Assembly: GCA_019057385.1 (NCBI GenBank)
Contig: JAHQJS010000006.1
Span: 248,001-312,000 of the forward strand
Length of the DNA: 64,000 nt
From: Candidatus Borrarchaeum weybense
GTDB taxonomy: Archaea; Asgardarchaeota; Sifarchaeia; Borrarchaeales; Borrarchaeaceae
Direction: 5' to 3'
The translations under genes and the position numbers were made by a program. This document shows positions 1 through 8,809 of this stretch, one piece after another. The notes under the pieces are model-generated. The model ran no database searches, was not told the origin of the DNA, and worked only from the letters and a program-made list of their open reading frames with translations. The number at the start of each line of letters is the position of its first letter. Position 1 is the first letter of the stretch.

Positions 1-352
1 CTGGGCTTTTCGGTGTATTAAACAGAACAATTCCATCTTCTCTTAATCCATTCAAAAGTTGCTCCTTTCCAACTGAAGCTGGATCGAAGACAACGAGTAC
101 GTCCTTCTCCACTAACATTTCATAACTTTTAGTCTTTTTTGGGTCATTGTACAGCCCTACAAAACAAGAAATTGGTTTGCCACGACGTTCGGCACCAGGC
201 GAGTATACTCCAGTAAGGTGCCAATTTGAATCAGACAATCCTTCTAAGAAAAGGGTTGAACCAGTCACTACTCCTTGTCCCCCGATTCCGTAGAAGTAAA
301 ATTCATTATTTTCTTTTAATTTCTCTTTGAATGATTCAAACGTGCCTTCCAT
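1..352 (-). CDS. 2-oxoacid:ferredoxin oxidoreductase gamma subunit, partial
   Basis: Partial gene running off the left edge, absent from the ORF track because its 3' end is missing. I read the minus strand from an ATG at 352. The translation opens MEGTFESFKEK and contains GIGGQGVVTGSTLF followed by YSPGAERRGKPISCF. These are the two hallmark blocks of the gamma (PorC/KorC) subunit of pyruvate/2-oxoacid:ferredoxin oxidoreductases: the GxGGQG nucleotide-like loop and the S-x-G-x-E-x-RGG/K-P-x segment. The family oxidatively decarboxylates 2-oxoacids to acyl-CoA with reduced ferredoxin. Which 2-oxoacid is used cannot be told from this subunit alone. About 117 codons of roughly 180 are present. 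Confidence 0.82.
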   Translation of the reverse strand, partial: MEGTFESFKEKLKENNEFYFYGIGGQGVVTGSTLFLEGLSDSNWHLTGVYSPGAERRGKPISCFVGLYNDPKKTKSYEMLVEKDVLVVFDPASVGKEQLLNGLREDGIVLFNTPKSP

Positions 353-506
353 TTTTTCATCACCGGTAACTGCGGTTTTCTAGTGTGCATATTTTATGTG
401 ATCTTGGATTTTAGAACGGTAATACATTTTGAAAATATAAGTGTTAAGTACCTTATGAGCAAAAAAAGTTGATCATACTAATGCGATATTCGCGAATGAG
501 TTTTAG

Positions 507-546
507 GCAATGAGTTTCTTCTCATTCTATGCAATGAGTTTCTTCT
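507..546. repeat. 16-bp direct repeat in intergenic region
   Basis: The 16-mer gcaatgagtttcttct occurs at 507-522 and 531-546, 24 bp apart, with a weaker relative (gaatgagtttt) just upstream near 495. It lies in the roughly 315-bp gap between the divergent oxidoreductase gene and the MoxR-VWA gene. Nothing else recognisable is in this gap. It could be an operator for either gene or a simple local duplication. Confidence 0.5.
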
Positions 547-667
547 TGCCTCAGATGAAATTCAAATAAAGAGTAAGAACAAATATACCAAAAACAAGCT
601 TGGATTAAAGAAACATTCATTAACAGATAATCTAAGGGTATATTGCTGGATTTGAATGGTGCGGTAA

Positions 668-2578
668 ATGACACGGAGTTTAGCGAAACTCAGTACTTCA
701 GAAACAAAAACTGTTGCTGAGCAAGCATTTAAAAATGTGGTGGGACGAAAAAAAGAGATACTATTGATATTAAGCTCATTATTAGCTGGAAAACCCATAC
801 TCCTCGAAGGTCCTCCAGGAGTTAGTAAAACTACAATTTTACGAACTCTAAGTGATATCTTAGATGTACCATTTTACTTTGTTGAAGGTAATGAAGATCT
901 TACAGCCTCAAAATTAATTGGCTATTTTGATCCTGCTATGGTATTGCAAACTGGGTATATTCCAGAAAATTTCAGAAAAGGTGCTCTTGCTCAAGCTATG
1001 AGAAATGGAGGGATACTTTACATAGAAGAATTAAATCGTGCCCCTCCTGATGCTCTTAATAGTCTAGTCGTAGCCCTTTCAGAAAGACAAATTCATGTCC
1101 CCCGATATGGCAGAATTAGCGCAGAAGAAGATTTTCGCATTGTAGCAGCTATGAATCCTTATGATGACATTGGGGTTCAAAGAATTAGCCGTGCAATTCT
1201 CGATCGTTTTACTAAGCTTCGTTTGGATTATCAGTCAAAGGATGAAGAATTAGAAATTGTGCGAGTAAATACAGGCAGTGATAATGAGTTATTAATTGAA
1301 CTAGGAGTAGAAATCGGTATACAGACCCGAATACATCCTGATCTACGTTTAGGAGCAAGTGTGAGGGGAGCAATAGATTTCGTTTTATTGTGTACAGAAA
1401 AACTGACACTAAAGGATCATCATCTCACTACCGAAGACATTATTGATTGTGCATGTCTGACATTTTCGTCCAAAATATGGCTTTCGGCGACTTCGGAAAA
1501 AACTGAGGAAGAAATCATTCGCGAAATTGTTCAAGGGATTTTAAAGAATAAAGAAGATGAATTAAAGGAAGAATTTGAAAAAGAAGAAAAAAAGGAATCA
1601 CCATCTGAGCCTTCTTCTTCCACATCAGAAACTGATACATGGATTCCAGAAGGAGACGCGATTCAACAAGAGATTGAAGCAGCTATCCAAAATGCAGATA
1701 CAAAAGCATTACTGCAATTCCTTCTTTCAAAGAGATCCTTAAAACGAAAGGTAGGCGATGATCTTTCTGAGATAACAAACCAGTCGTTTAATGAAATCTT
1801 CAACAGACCAGAGGCTCCAGAACTTTATAGTCTGTTAAGAAAAACTCTTAATCGGGAACGTGAGTTGCTAGCGCGAAAATTATCAACACGTATAATCCTT
1901 TCACGTGCACAAATGGTTGCTCCGTATGGACAGAGAAATGGTAAATTTCATCCATCAAGGTTTGACGGGGAATGCCAAATTGATTTACATCGTACAATTG
2001 AAAAATTTGTAGAGAATCGCCCGTCTTTCACGCAGGATGAAATTCTTGTCCGTAAAAGAAAACGAGTCAAACGCACTTACGTCCTCCTCCTTGACGCGTC
2101 AGAATCAATGTACGAACGAAAAATAGGTTTAGCTGCATTGGCAGCCTCAGTTCTGGCCTATAGTCTATTCCGTAAGGACGATTATTACTCAATCATTGCG
2201 TTTCATTCGAAACCGTTTTTAGTTAAGCCTATAAACCAAAATCTGGCCGTGGAACAAGTTGTTAACGATGTGCTGACTATTGAAGCAGGTTATCTAACGA
2301 ATATAGCTTCAGCATTGCAAATGGGCATAGATGAGACAGCTAAAGTAAAATACACGCAGCGTGAAGCATTTCTATTGACAGATGCTGTTTGGACTGAGGG
2401 GAGGGATCCCCGTCCGATTGCTCATGCTGGACTATTTGATAGGATCAATGTTCTTCTCGCAACGGATGGAGACCCTGAATTCGCTGACGAGTTAGCTTAT
2501 AACGGAAATGTTTATCCCATCGAAACTTGGAAGGACATTGTTAAAGCAATAAATAAAGCTCTAACGCCCAACTGTTAA
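668..2578 (+). CDS. MoxR-type AAA+ ATPase fused to a VWA domain
   Basis: 636 residues. Residues about 20-290 form a MoxR/ChlI-type AAA+ domain, with Walker A GPPGVSKTT, Walker B ILYIEELNRAP, and the sensor region AAMNPYDD. An acidic linker (EEKKESPSEPSSS) follows. The C-terminal part (about 450-636) is a von Willebrand A domain with the MIDAS motif DASESM. The arrangement matches BchD/ChlD-like and cobaltochelatase-like proteins and archaeal MoxR-VWA fusions, where the ATPase remodels or inserts metal into a partner. No chelatase large subunit is nearby, so the substrate is unknown. The start is an ATG with only a weak SD; the gene stands alone and diverges from the oxidoreductase gene. Confidence 0.85.
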   Translation: MTRSLAKLSTSETKTVAEQAFKNVVGRKKEILLILSSLLAGKPILLEGPPGVSKTTILRTLSDILDVPFYFVEGNEDLTASKLIGYFDPAMVLQTGYIPENFRKGALAQAMRNGGILYIEELNRAPPDALNSLVVALSERQIHVPRYGRISAEEDFRIVAAMNPYDDIGVQRISRAILDRFTKLRLDYQSKDEELEIVRVNTGSDNELLIELGVEIGIQTRIHPDLRLGASVRGAIDFVLLCTEKLTLKDHHLTTEDIIDCACLTFSSKIWLSATSEKTEEEIIREIVQGILKNKEDELKEEFEKEEKKESPSEPSSSTSETDTWIPEGDAIQQEIEAAIQNADTKALLQFLLSKRSLKRKVGDDLSEITNQSFNEIFNRPEAPELYSLLRKTLNRERELLARKLSTRIILSRAQMVAPYGQRNGKFHPSRFDGECQIDLHRTIEKFVENRPSFTQDEILVRKRKRVKRTYVLLLDASESMYERKIGLAALAASVLAYSLFRKDDYYSIIAFHSKPFLVKPINQNLAVEQVVNDVLTIEAGYLTNIASALQMGIDETAKVKYTQREAFLLTDAVWTEGRDPRPIAHAGLFDRINVLLATDGDPEFADELAYNGNVYPIETWKDIVKAINKALTPNC

Positions 2579-2654
2579 GAAACTCAACTTAATCTTTTGC
2601 TGATTGATTTTTAAGTTTAAAAAGAGCGCTAGAAAAAAAATGGTTAATTTAGAT

Positions 2655-3998
2655 CTATTTTTTCAAACCGATTCTTCTGTAGGTCACTCCTGCATTGAGA
2701 AATGTTTCAGCATCTACAGTTTTTCGTCCATCAATGACAATCGGTGTCTTCATAAGGGTCTTGACGTCATTTGGTTGTAATTCCGTAAATTCCTTCCAGT
2801 TTGTGACAATGATACATACATCAGTATCTCTCAAGGCTGCTTCTTTGCTCTCAGTGAATTGAACTTTTTCACCAAAAAGTTGTTTCATATTGTCCATTGC
2901 CTCTGGATCGTACGCCTTTATTGTTGCGTTATTCTTCAGAAGTTCATCGATTACAATAATAGAGGGTGCTTCACGGATATCATCAGTATCTGGTTTAAAG
3001 GCAAGACCAAGAATAGCAAATTGCTTTCCAGAGAGATCGTTACCGATTACGTCTTTACACATGGATATTAGGCGCAAAGGTTGTCTCTTATTTACTTCAA
3101 TCACAGAATTGAGTAATAAGGGATCATAATTTGCCTTTTTTGCTGCTGCAATGATAGCTTTGACATCTTTTGGAAAACAGCTGCCACCAAACCCAGCACC
3201 TGCTCTGAGAAAATAAGGGCTAATTCTGAAATCAAGTCCAATACCTTCTGCTACATCGTAGACGTCTTTGACACCAAGTGCCTCGCACATATTTGAAATA
3301 GTATTGATAAACGAGATTTTTGTAGCTAAAAAGGAATTCGCGCCATATTTAATCATTTCTGCGGTTCTAAGGTCAGTCTTAAGAATGGGGGTCTCTTTGG
3401 GAACCCAATCAAATAACTCACGAACTGTCTCATACGAGCGTTCATCAATTGCGCCAATAACTACTCGATCTGGTTTTAAGAAATCTTCAATAGCATTTCC
3501 CTCACGAAGAAATTCAGGACAAAAAGCAATACCAAAATCTTTTCCTGCCTCTTTTCCTGATTCAGCTTCCAGGATAGGCGTAATTACAGAATCTGTTGTA
3601 CCCGGCACAATTGTAGACTTTGCTGTGACAACAAAATATTCATCTTTTTTCTTTAGAGCCTTGCCAATATCTCGTGCGGCTGACTCAATCCACACAGTGT
3701 CCATTTCTCCGCTCTCTTTAGATGGTGTACCAACGCATATAAATGCTACATCTGAGTTTAATATAGCTTCTTCGGTGTTAATAGTTCCTTTAAGCATTTC
3801 AGTGCTTACCATTTCTTTTAAAAGTTCGTCTAGACCCTTTTCATAAATAGGTGGTTGAGCTGAATTGATCGCCTCAATTTTCTCAGGTATTATATCCACA
3901 CATTTAACAGAAAAGCCTTGTTTGGCGAAACAAACGCCACTTACCAAGCCTACGTATCCTGTACCGATCATTGTAATTTGTTTAGATCTATTTTTCAT
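2655..3998 (-). CDS. UDP-glucose/UDP-N-acetylmannosamine-type nucleotide-sugar 6-dehydrogenase
   Basis: A 447-residue protein when started at the ATG preceded by AGGGGATT (the ORF-track start is 15 codons upstream and less likely). It has an N-terminal Rossmann motif (MIGTGYVGLVSGVCFA), a central dimerisation helix region, and the catalytic cysteine block GAGFGGSCFPKDV. The C-terminal UDP-binding domain contains LGLAFKPDTDDIREAPS. The family oxidises a UDP- or GDP-sugar at C6 with two NAD+ to the uronic acid, feeding surface glycan synthesis. The exact sugar (glucose, GlcNAc or ManNAc) is not resolvable by eye. It is followed by a possible separate transcription unit (the TPR-like gene) on the same strand. 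Confidence 0.92.
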   Translation of the reverse strand: MKNRSKQITMIGTGYVGLVSGVCFAKQGFSVKCVDIIPEKIEAINSAQPPIYEKGLDELLKEMVSTEMLKGTINTEEAILNSDVAFICVGTPSKESGEMDTVWIESAARDIGKALKKKDEYFVVTAKSTIVPGTTDSVITPILEAESGKEAGKDFGIAFCPEFLREGNAIEDFLKPDRVVIGAIDERSYETVRELFDWVPKETPILKTDLRTAEMIKYGANSFLATKISFINTISNMCEALGVKDVYDVAEGIGLDFRISPYFLRAGAGFGGSCFPKDVKAIIAAAKKANYDPLLLNSVIEVNKRQPLRLISMCKDVIGNDLSGKQFAILGLAFKPDTDDIREAPSIIVIDELLKNNATIKAYDPEAMDNMKQLFGEKVQFTESKEAALRDTDVCIIVTNWKEFTELQPNDVKTLMKTPIVIDGRKTVDAETFLNAGVTYRRIGLKK

Positions 3999-4099
3999 AG
4001 AATCCCCTAAATGCATGCTAATTGATAGATAAAAAGTTAACAACTTGAGTAGAGATTCACATTATCACTGAATTTTTCAATATTTCGCTTATTAAGTGA

Positions 4100-4942
4100 T
4101 TAATTCTCATTAAGTTTGTTCGAAACTAATTTTTCTAGAGCCTCGAAAATCTTCAAGAGTTCGTCCTCAAAAGTAGTTAGAAAACTGTCAAGTAATGTAA
4201 TACGAATTTGATTTTCTGTTTCATCCAAGGAATTTGTGCAGCGATTAAAGTAAAAGCCTTCTAATGTAGCCCTAGTTTTATTGAATAAACTTAGATTTTT
4301 TTCCGAAATACTGTCTGAAAGTTTCTCTAGTAGAGCAAAAAATGAATTATCATTGGACTCAAAATAATCAGATACGAAAAGATCTTCTAACTTTTTGAGT
4401 CTATTTAGATACTCAGTAATCCTTTCAGTATCATTATCCAATATGGAGCTAAAAAAAGAGAAGACAGATGAACTAAAGCCAAATGTTAGCAGTTCTGATT
4501 GAAGAGGTGTTATACCCACAATATCTTTAATTTGAGGATCAATTAAATTAGAGAAATAATCTTTATGATCTTTTAATATTGAATTTGCCATGTTTAGTGG
4601 CTTATGGCTCTCGATGAAGAATATTTTTGCTAAAGAGGGCTTCTGAAGTAAGATATGGATGAGACCTAAATTAAGAAGACAGGCATTCTTTGCAAGAAGT
4701 AATTTATACAGGTTTGAGATTTCTCCACTATCTAACATCTCATTGTCTGATGTTTCTTGCTCAATTATCCGCAAAGCTGATGTATAGTATTTTGCAGCGT
4801 TTTGTAAATCCTGCAAATCCTCCTGATAAGCTGCTGCAGCCCGAATATAGTTATCGACTGCTCCAGTCGGGTCATCGTTCTTGAGACAAAACTCTGCGGA
4901 ATTTAAAAAATGGGTGGGTTGATTAAACCCTTTTTCGCTCAT
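4100..4942 (-). CDS. TPR/SNAP-like helical protein
   Basis: About 280 residues from the ATG preceded by GGTGGTGCTT; the track start adds ten improbable residues. It is all-helical. The N-terminal third has TPR-like periodicity (FLNSAEFCLKNDDP.. and AAKYYTSALRIIEQ), and the rest is leucine-rich helices. There is no signal peptide, membrane span or catalytic motif. The repeat spacing recalls TPR or alpha-SNAP-like scaffolds, which makes a protein-protein role likely, but I do not recognise a specific family. It ends close to the UGDH gene on the same strand and lies just downstream of the DUF457 gene. Confidence 0.6.
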   Translation of the reverse strand: MSEKGFNQPTHFLNSAEFCLKNDDPTGAVDNYIRAAAAYQEDLQDLQNAAKYYTSALRIIEQETSDNEMLDSGEISNLYKLLLAKNACLLNLGLIHILLQKPSLAKIFFIESHKPLNMANSILKDHKDYFSNLIDPQIKDIVGITPLQSELLTFGFSSSVFSFFSSILDNDTERITEYLNRLKKLEDLFVSDYFESNDNSFFALLEKLSDSISEKNLSLFNKTRATLEGFYFNRCTNSLDETENQIRITLLDSFLTTFEDELLKIFEALEKLVSNKLNEN

Positions 4943-4988
4943 AAGCACCACCGTTGTTATGTAGCAACGCATAATGTTTTAGTGTAAC

Positions 4989-5516
4989 TTAGATAGGCAT
5001 AGAAGGCAAAAACTGATGCGCCAGTAATATAGTAAGTACAAAGAAAATTGCAACAATAATCCCTGATACCTTTAACCAATTTCTCTCATATTTTTCTGGT
5101 ATACCTCGAAGATCTCCAGGAGCTCCTCCTTTCAATCGTTGTTCAAACCATTTTGAAACGCGAGATCCAAAGGCTGATCCTGTAGGTGGAATTAAATCGA
5201 GGAAAAGATGCGAGCTATAACCGATGAAGAAAGCGGCTAAAAGAAACAAAACCCCGAACTCAAAACTCGTCAAAAAATAAAATACGAATAATACAGCAGG
5301 GATTAGAGGCGAATGAGTGATGGGAGATCGATGATACTTTATGCCAAAATCGAGATCCACATCGGGAGCATGAGAAGCCGCGATAACTACCAGATATCCA
5401 AGAACAGATCCGTTTATAGCTGCCAGTCGAATAACTCCACTACCAAAAAAGAAATATGCAAGAAAAAATACGGTAAACGCTATGCATGCCCAAAATTTGT
5501 GTTCAAATCTATTCAT
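4989..5516 (-). CDS. DUF457/YdjM-type membrane-bound metal-dependent hydrolase
   Basis: 175 residues with four or five hydrophobic spans. The histidine and aspartate signatures of the DUF457 (LexA-binding membrane hydrolase, YdjM) family are visible: ASHAPDVDLDFG, YHRSPITHSPL and GYSSHLFLDLIPP. These residues probably form a metal site at the membrane face. The substrate is unknown for the family in archaea. The start ATG follows a good SD (GAGGTGAT) that overlaps the stop codon of the upstream IsrB reading frame, so the mobile element ends right at this gene's ribosome-binding site. Confidence 0.8.
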   Translation of the reverse strand: MNRFEHKFWACIAFTVFFLAYFFFGSGVIRLAAINGSVLGYLVVIAASHAPDVDLDFGIKYHRSPITHSPLIPAVLFVFYFLTSFEFGVLFLLAAFFIGYSSHLFLDLIPPTGSAFGSRVSKWFEQRLKGGAPGDLRGIPEKYERNWLKVSGIIVAIFFVLTILLAHQFLPSMPI

Positions 5517-5525
5517 AGAATCACC

Positions 5526-6815
5526 TCAAGAATATTCACTATGAAGTGGGGATAGGAATTGTGTTCTAAGCGAAATTCGGGTTAAGATCGTACAATCTTC
5601 TTTTTTAGCGTTTTGCGTTAGACGTTTTCCGGTTTTTAGACAATGCAGGCTTAAACGATTTTTTAGATTACCACCGATATAACACAACCCTAAGGTTTTA
5701 TGAGTTACGAGTGTTCCTTTTTTCAGCCCAAGTGATAGCGTACCACCATATCTTCTTTTTATGCCCCCTTTCGCGAATTGAAAACGATGTAACTGTCTCC
5801 TGTGAAATTGTAGCGGTGTTATATAGTAAATACTTATTGTGGTCGGAAATTTTGCTCTGGTTGTAGCGGCTGCCAGTACCCAGGCATCTACACAATGAGT
5901 TTCAAAGATAGGTTGTGATTTGCTCTTCTTTTTGTGCAATCCAAAGTGTTGTCTTAACTGCTGTGTCTCGTTCCCTTGTGCTAGTATCACATTTAATTTA
6001 AGTTTTTGTAACTCGCTATAGAAATACCACTTGCCCACTTCTAATGGGCTAAAATTAGTGTTCCATCTCTTATGATGTCTCTTTTTTGTAACTGCTTGAA
6101 TATCCTCTACCACCACGTTTTGGATAGGAATGATAGTGCAGAGTTGTTTGATGATCCTTAGTTTTACATCCCATCGTGCTCTGGTGGATGGTGGTAACCT
6201 ACGTTGATTTGCTATTCGGTTTTTCTTGTTTTTTCTACGGCGAGTATTCCTTTTTCGGCGTGCCTTCCGCGCATTTCGTCTTTGTTCGACCTTTCTTTTC
6301 ACCCAAGTTATCGCTTCTGACATGATATTGACTACCGTATCACCTGTACCAACGATTGAGAACCCTTCGTACTTCGTACCTGGATCTACTCCAATGGCGA
6401 GCGGTTGTGTGACGGGTATGTGTGGATCGAATTGTAAATGAAGATAAAAGATGCCTATTTTATTCCGTTTCTTGATGGCCTTTCCTTGAGCAATGAGTTT
6501 TCGAGCTTTTGCAGGTCGACACGGCATTAATGGAGTGCCATTTTTACTAACGACAGGTATTCTACCGATTGCGGTCTCCCTGTCAGAGTCATGTTTCCCT
6601 TCGCCAGGGTATATAGGACATAGTCTAGTACTATTGTTGCTAGACTTGGAATTAAGTGATTCTTCCGAAGCGGGCTGGACTAGGGAGGCATCCAACCATT
6701 CTTGTAGTCCTATACACGTAGTTCCCGAAGAACTGAGGCTAGTCAACTCTTGCGTTGGTATCACCATCCCATGCCCTGTCCTCTTGGACAGGGTAGCTGA
6801 CAGAAACATCACCAA
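5526..6815 (-). CDS. isrB: IsrB RNA-guided nickase-like protein (IscB relative lacking HNH)
   Basis: The reading frame is 429 codons, but the first ~85 are probably RNA-coding leader. Recognisable protein begins near residue 86 (RIPVVSKNGTPLMPC), at about 6554-6560. It carries the PLMP motif at residues 93-98 and RuvC-I IGVDPGTKYEG (D144). Next comes an arginine-rich bridge helix (about 176-205), RuvC-II NVVVEDIQ (E237) and RuvC-III ETHCVDAWVLA (H307, D310). Only ~70 residues separate RuvC-II from RuvC-III, too few for the HNH domain of IscB. That gap, with a ~345-residue core, defines IsrB, an omega-RNA-guided nickase family encoded by IS200/IS605-type elements. All RuvC acidic residues are kept, so it may be active. 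No ordinary start codon lies at the PLMP domain boundary, so the true start is uncertain. Confidence 0.85.
   Translation of the reverse strand: MVMFLSATLSKRTGHGMVIPTQELTSLSSSGTTCIGLQEWLDASLVQPASEESLNSKSSNNSTRLCPIYPGEGKHDSDRETAIGRIPVVSKNGTPLMPCRPAKARKLIAQGKAIKKRNKIGIFYLHLQFDPHIPVTQPLAIGVDPGTKYEGFSIVGTGDTVVNIMSEAITWVKRKVEQRRNARKARRKRNTRRRKNKKNRIANQRRLPPSTRARWDVKLRIIKQLCTIIPIQNVVVEDIQAVTKKRHHKRWNTNFSPLEVGKWYFYSELQKLKLNVILAQGNETQQLRQHFGLHKKKSKSQPIFETHCVDAWVLAAATTRAKFPTTISIYYITPLQFHRRQLHRFQFAKGGIKRRYGGTLSLGLKKGTLVTHKTLGLCYIGGNLKNRLSLHCLKTGKRLTQNAKKEDCTILTRISLRTQFLSPLHSEYS
6566..6815 (-). ncRNA. candidate omega-RNA (HEARO-type) of IsrB
   Basis: IscB and IsrB genes are known to be preceded by a structured guide RNA that overlaps the annotated 5' end of the ORF. 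Here the frame upstream of the PLMP domain has low-complexity, non-protein-like translation and several perfect hairpins. They are CCCTGTCC-TCTT-GGACAGGG (6774-6793), AGTTC-ccgaa-GAACT in the plus-strand reading (6720-6734), a GCTTC..GAAGA stem near 6665, and CCCTGGCGAAGGG near 6600. The predicted RNA runs on the minus strand toward the gene. Boundaries are inferred. Confidence 0.55.
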
Positions 6816-7046
6816 ACAAATTCATTTTTGAATTCATTTGTTGCTTAATTCGATTGATCTAATGCAGAAATTAAGTTATACCAAATATTTAACGTTTCTC
6901 ATAAACACATTGAATTGAAAAGTTCAGACCCCTCACACCTTTATAGTGGTATAAACCTTTAAAAGCAAAATTTGCTAGTCACAGTAACCACTCCAAAGAT
7001 TTAAGTAGTGATTCATGAAACTGGTTCTCTAGAAGTTTAATGAAAG

Positions 7047-7658
7047 GTGCAGAAAGTGAGACATAAGTGGGCACTCTTTTTCATAGTAATATTGTGTTTT
7101 ACGATTCCTATCACACCAATGCAAAAAATTGAACTGGTAGCTGGCCAAGAGGAGGAAGTACTAAGTGGAAAGGATTTTCTGAACGTAACGAAAACTGTAA
7201 AACCGAAAGAAACTTTTGTCGACTCCAATGTAACAGTTACAGTTGAAATCAAGAACCCTGAAGTCGTAAATGAAACAATCTTTGATCTGGCAATAACAGA
7301 AGCAGATCTTCCTTTCTGGAGCTTTACAGAAATAGATCCAGGTAATTTAAGTCTTGTCGATGGGATTGAACTTAGTGTTAAGGAGAATGTTTCTGCGTAT
7401 TATATCCTTCGCCCCGAGAAATCTGGAAATTATACATTACCTGGGGCAAAGATTACATTTATGGATGAGAACGATACTCGTTATGAGTTTTTCACCGATC
7501 CAGTAGTGCTTAATGTACTTCCCAAGCTAACTACAATAGAGTGGAGAGATATTCTATTGCTTTCTATCTTAGCAATTGGAATCCCAGGTGTTCCTTGGGC
7601 ACTGTTATTCTTCACAAAAAGGAAGACATTTAAAGTCAGAAAGAAAAGCAAAAGATAA
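7047..7658 (+). CDS. TRAP-beta (SSR2)-like type I membrane protein
   Basis: 203 residues from a GTG start. It has an N-terminal signal peptide (hydrophobic WALFFIVILCFTIPIT), an extracytoplasmic beta-sandwich of ~130 residues with several N-x-S/T sequons, one transmembrane helix near 168-188 and a short basic tail ending RKTFKVRKKSKR. The layout and several positions match eukaryotic translocon-associated protein beta. These are the NVSxxxxLRPxKSGxYxLxxAxITF strand pair (TRAP-beta has NVSHTVVLRPLKAGYF..), a tryptophan before the TM, an IGIPGVPWALLF-like helix and a KRK tail. The match is from memory and unverified; the alternative is a generic BatD/CARDB-like adhesive domain. The next gene on the same strand, 112 bp on, is a Get3-type ATPase, which fits a membrane-protein biogenesis role. 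Confidence 0.55.
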   Translation: MQKVRHKWALFFIVILCFTIPITPMQKIELVAGQEEEVLSGKDFLNVTKTVKPKETFVDSNVTVTVEIKNPEVVNETIFDLAITEADLPFWSFTEIDPGNLSLVDGIELSVKENVSAYYILRPEKSGNYTLPGAKITFMDENDTRYEFFTDPVVLNVLPKLTTIEWRDILLLSILAIGIPGVPWALLFFTKRKTFKVRKKSKR

Positions 7659-7770
7659 GATTTTTAGATGTACGGGATTAGACCTTATGAATTTCATAGA
7701 TTTTAATGTACCTTACTTACGGTAGGGATTTATTACTAATTTCTTATAAGCTAAAAAGGATTGATAAGTT

Positions 7771-8757
7771 ATGACACTGGATAACCTACTTAATAAAGAC
7801 CTCAAGTTCATTTTCTTTGGCGGCAAGGGTGGAGTAGGAAAGACGACATGCGCGGCAGCAGCAGCAGTTTGGTATGCAAAAAATACTAACTTGAAGGTTC
7901 TGATAATATCAACAGATCCAGCACATAGTCTAGCTGATTCTTTGGATCAACCGATTGGTGGCGAAATAAAGTCAATCGAAGGCGTAGAGAATCTTTATGG
8001 TCTTGAAATTGATCCAAAGACGGCAATAAAGGACTATAAAAGTCTTATGGGGATTTCACCTGAAGAGAGTTTATCAGACATGTCGCCGGTTCCGCTTGAT
8101 GAACTTGGGATGGGAGATATGTTGGATACGAGCCCACCTGGTATTGATGAAGCATTAGCGTTCGGTAAGGTCCTTGAGTTCATTGAAAAGAAAGATGAAC
8201 ACGATTATGATCTAATCATTTTTGATACAGCCCCTACAGGACATACGTTACGTCTTCTAAGCTTACCTGATGTGCTTGATTCATTCCTAGGAAAGATTAT
8301 AAAACTCAGACTCACCCTTGGGAAGTTTGTAGGCAAACTTAAGAGTCTCTTTGGTAAGGATACAACTGAGGATAGAACAATGGAAGCTTTAGAAAAACTT
8401 AAAGAGTCTGTTGGAAAAGCACAGGTGGATTTGAGTGATCCAGAAAAAACATCATTTTGCACGGTGATGATTCCAGAGGCAATGAGTATCTATGAAACTG
8501 AACGACTTATCACTACACTCTATGAATATGAGATACCAATAAGCAATGTACTTGTAAACATGGTGTACCCAGTTATACCTGACTGCGCTTTTTGCGCTGC
8601 AAGACGAAGTATGCAAGAAGGTAATCTGGAAACTATAAGAGAGTTTTACGCAGAAGAATTCGAAATTACAGAGATCCCACTTTTTGACACGGAGATAAGA
8701 GGTATAGAGCGCTTAGAAATGTTTAGTTCAAAGCTTTTCGGAAAGAATGAGGATTAA
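7771..8757 (+). CDS. get3: Get3/ArsA-family tail-anchored protein targeting ATPase
   Basis: 328 residues, typical of archaeal Get3 (TRC40). It shows the deviant P-loop GGKGGVGKTT at residues 17-26, switch I STDPAHSLADS, switch II IFDTAPTGHTLRLL, the A-loop-like region NMVYPVIP, and the zinc CxxC motif DCAFCAARR that dimerises Get3. The helical client-binding insert (about 105-225, rich in hydrophobic and Gly/Met residues such as GMGDMLD) is present. Get3 delivers tail-anchored membrane proteins after SRP-independent capture. The arsenite-binding cysteines of ArsA pumps are not evident. Located directly downstream of the TRAP-beta-like gene. Confidence 0.88.
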   Translation: MTLDNLLNKDLKFIFFGGKGGVGKTTCAAAAAVWYAKNTNLKVLIISTDPAHSLADSLDQPIGGEIKSIEGVENLYGLEIDPKTAIKDYKSLMGISPEESLSDMSPVPLDELGMGDMLDTSPPGIDEALAFGKVLEFIEKKDEHDYDLIIFDTAPTGHTLRLLSLPDVLDSFLGKIIKLRLTLGKFVGKLKSLFGKDTTEDRTMEALEKLKESVGKAQVDLSDPEKTSFCTVMIPEAMSIYETERLITTLYEYEIPISNVLVNMVYPVIPDCAFCAARRSMQEGNLETIREFYAEEFEITEIPLFDTEIRGIERLEMFSSKLFGKNED

Positions 8758-8809
8758 AGATATTTTTGTGAAGTAATAATTGCGCTTTGAGCGCATCTCA
8801 TCCTTTAGT

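Larger units (their letters stand above)
5520..6830 (-). mobile_element. IsrB (IS200/IS605-related, HUH-less) element
   Basis: The element consists of an upstream structured RNA-like region (about 6566-6815) and the isrB gene, with no transposase of its own, so it would have to be mobilised in trans. Its downstream end sits at the SD of the DUF457 gene. Upstream, an imperfect inverted repeat (ACAAATTCA...TGAATTCATTTGT) at about 6817-6842 may mark the other boundary. Exact ends cannot be fixed without an empty-site comparison. Confidence 0.6.

Noticed and set aside
3268-3846. 192-codon plus-strand ORF opposite UGDH
   Set aside because: Antisense shadow of a well-conserved gene; serine/threonine-rich artefact without SD.
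5526-6815. Annotation as TnpB or as IscB
   Set aside because: It has the PLMP motif and an IscB-type bridge helix, unlike TnpB, and no HNH domain, unlike IscB.
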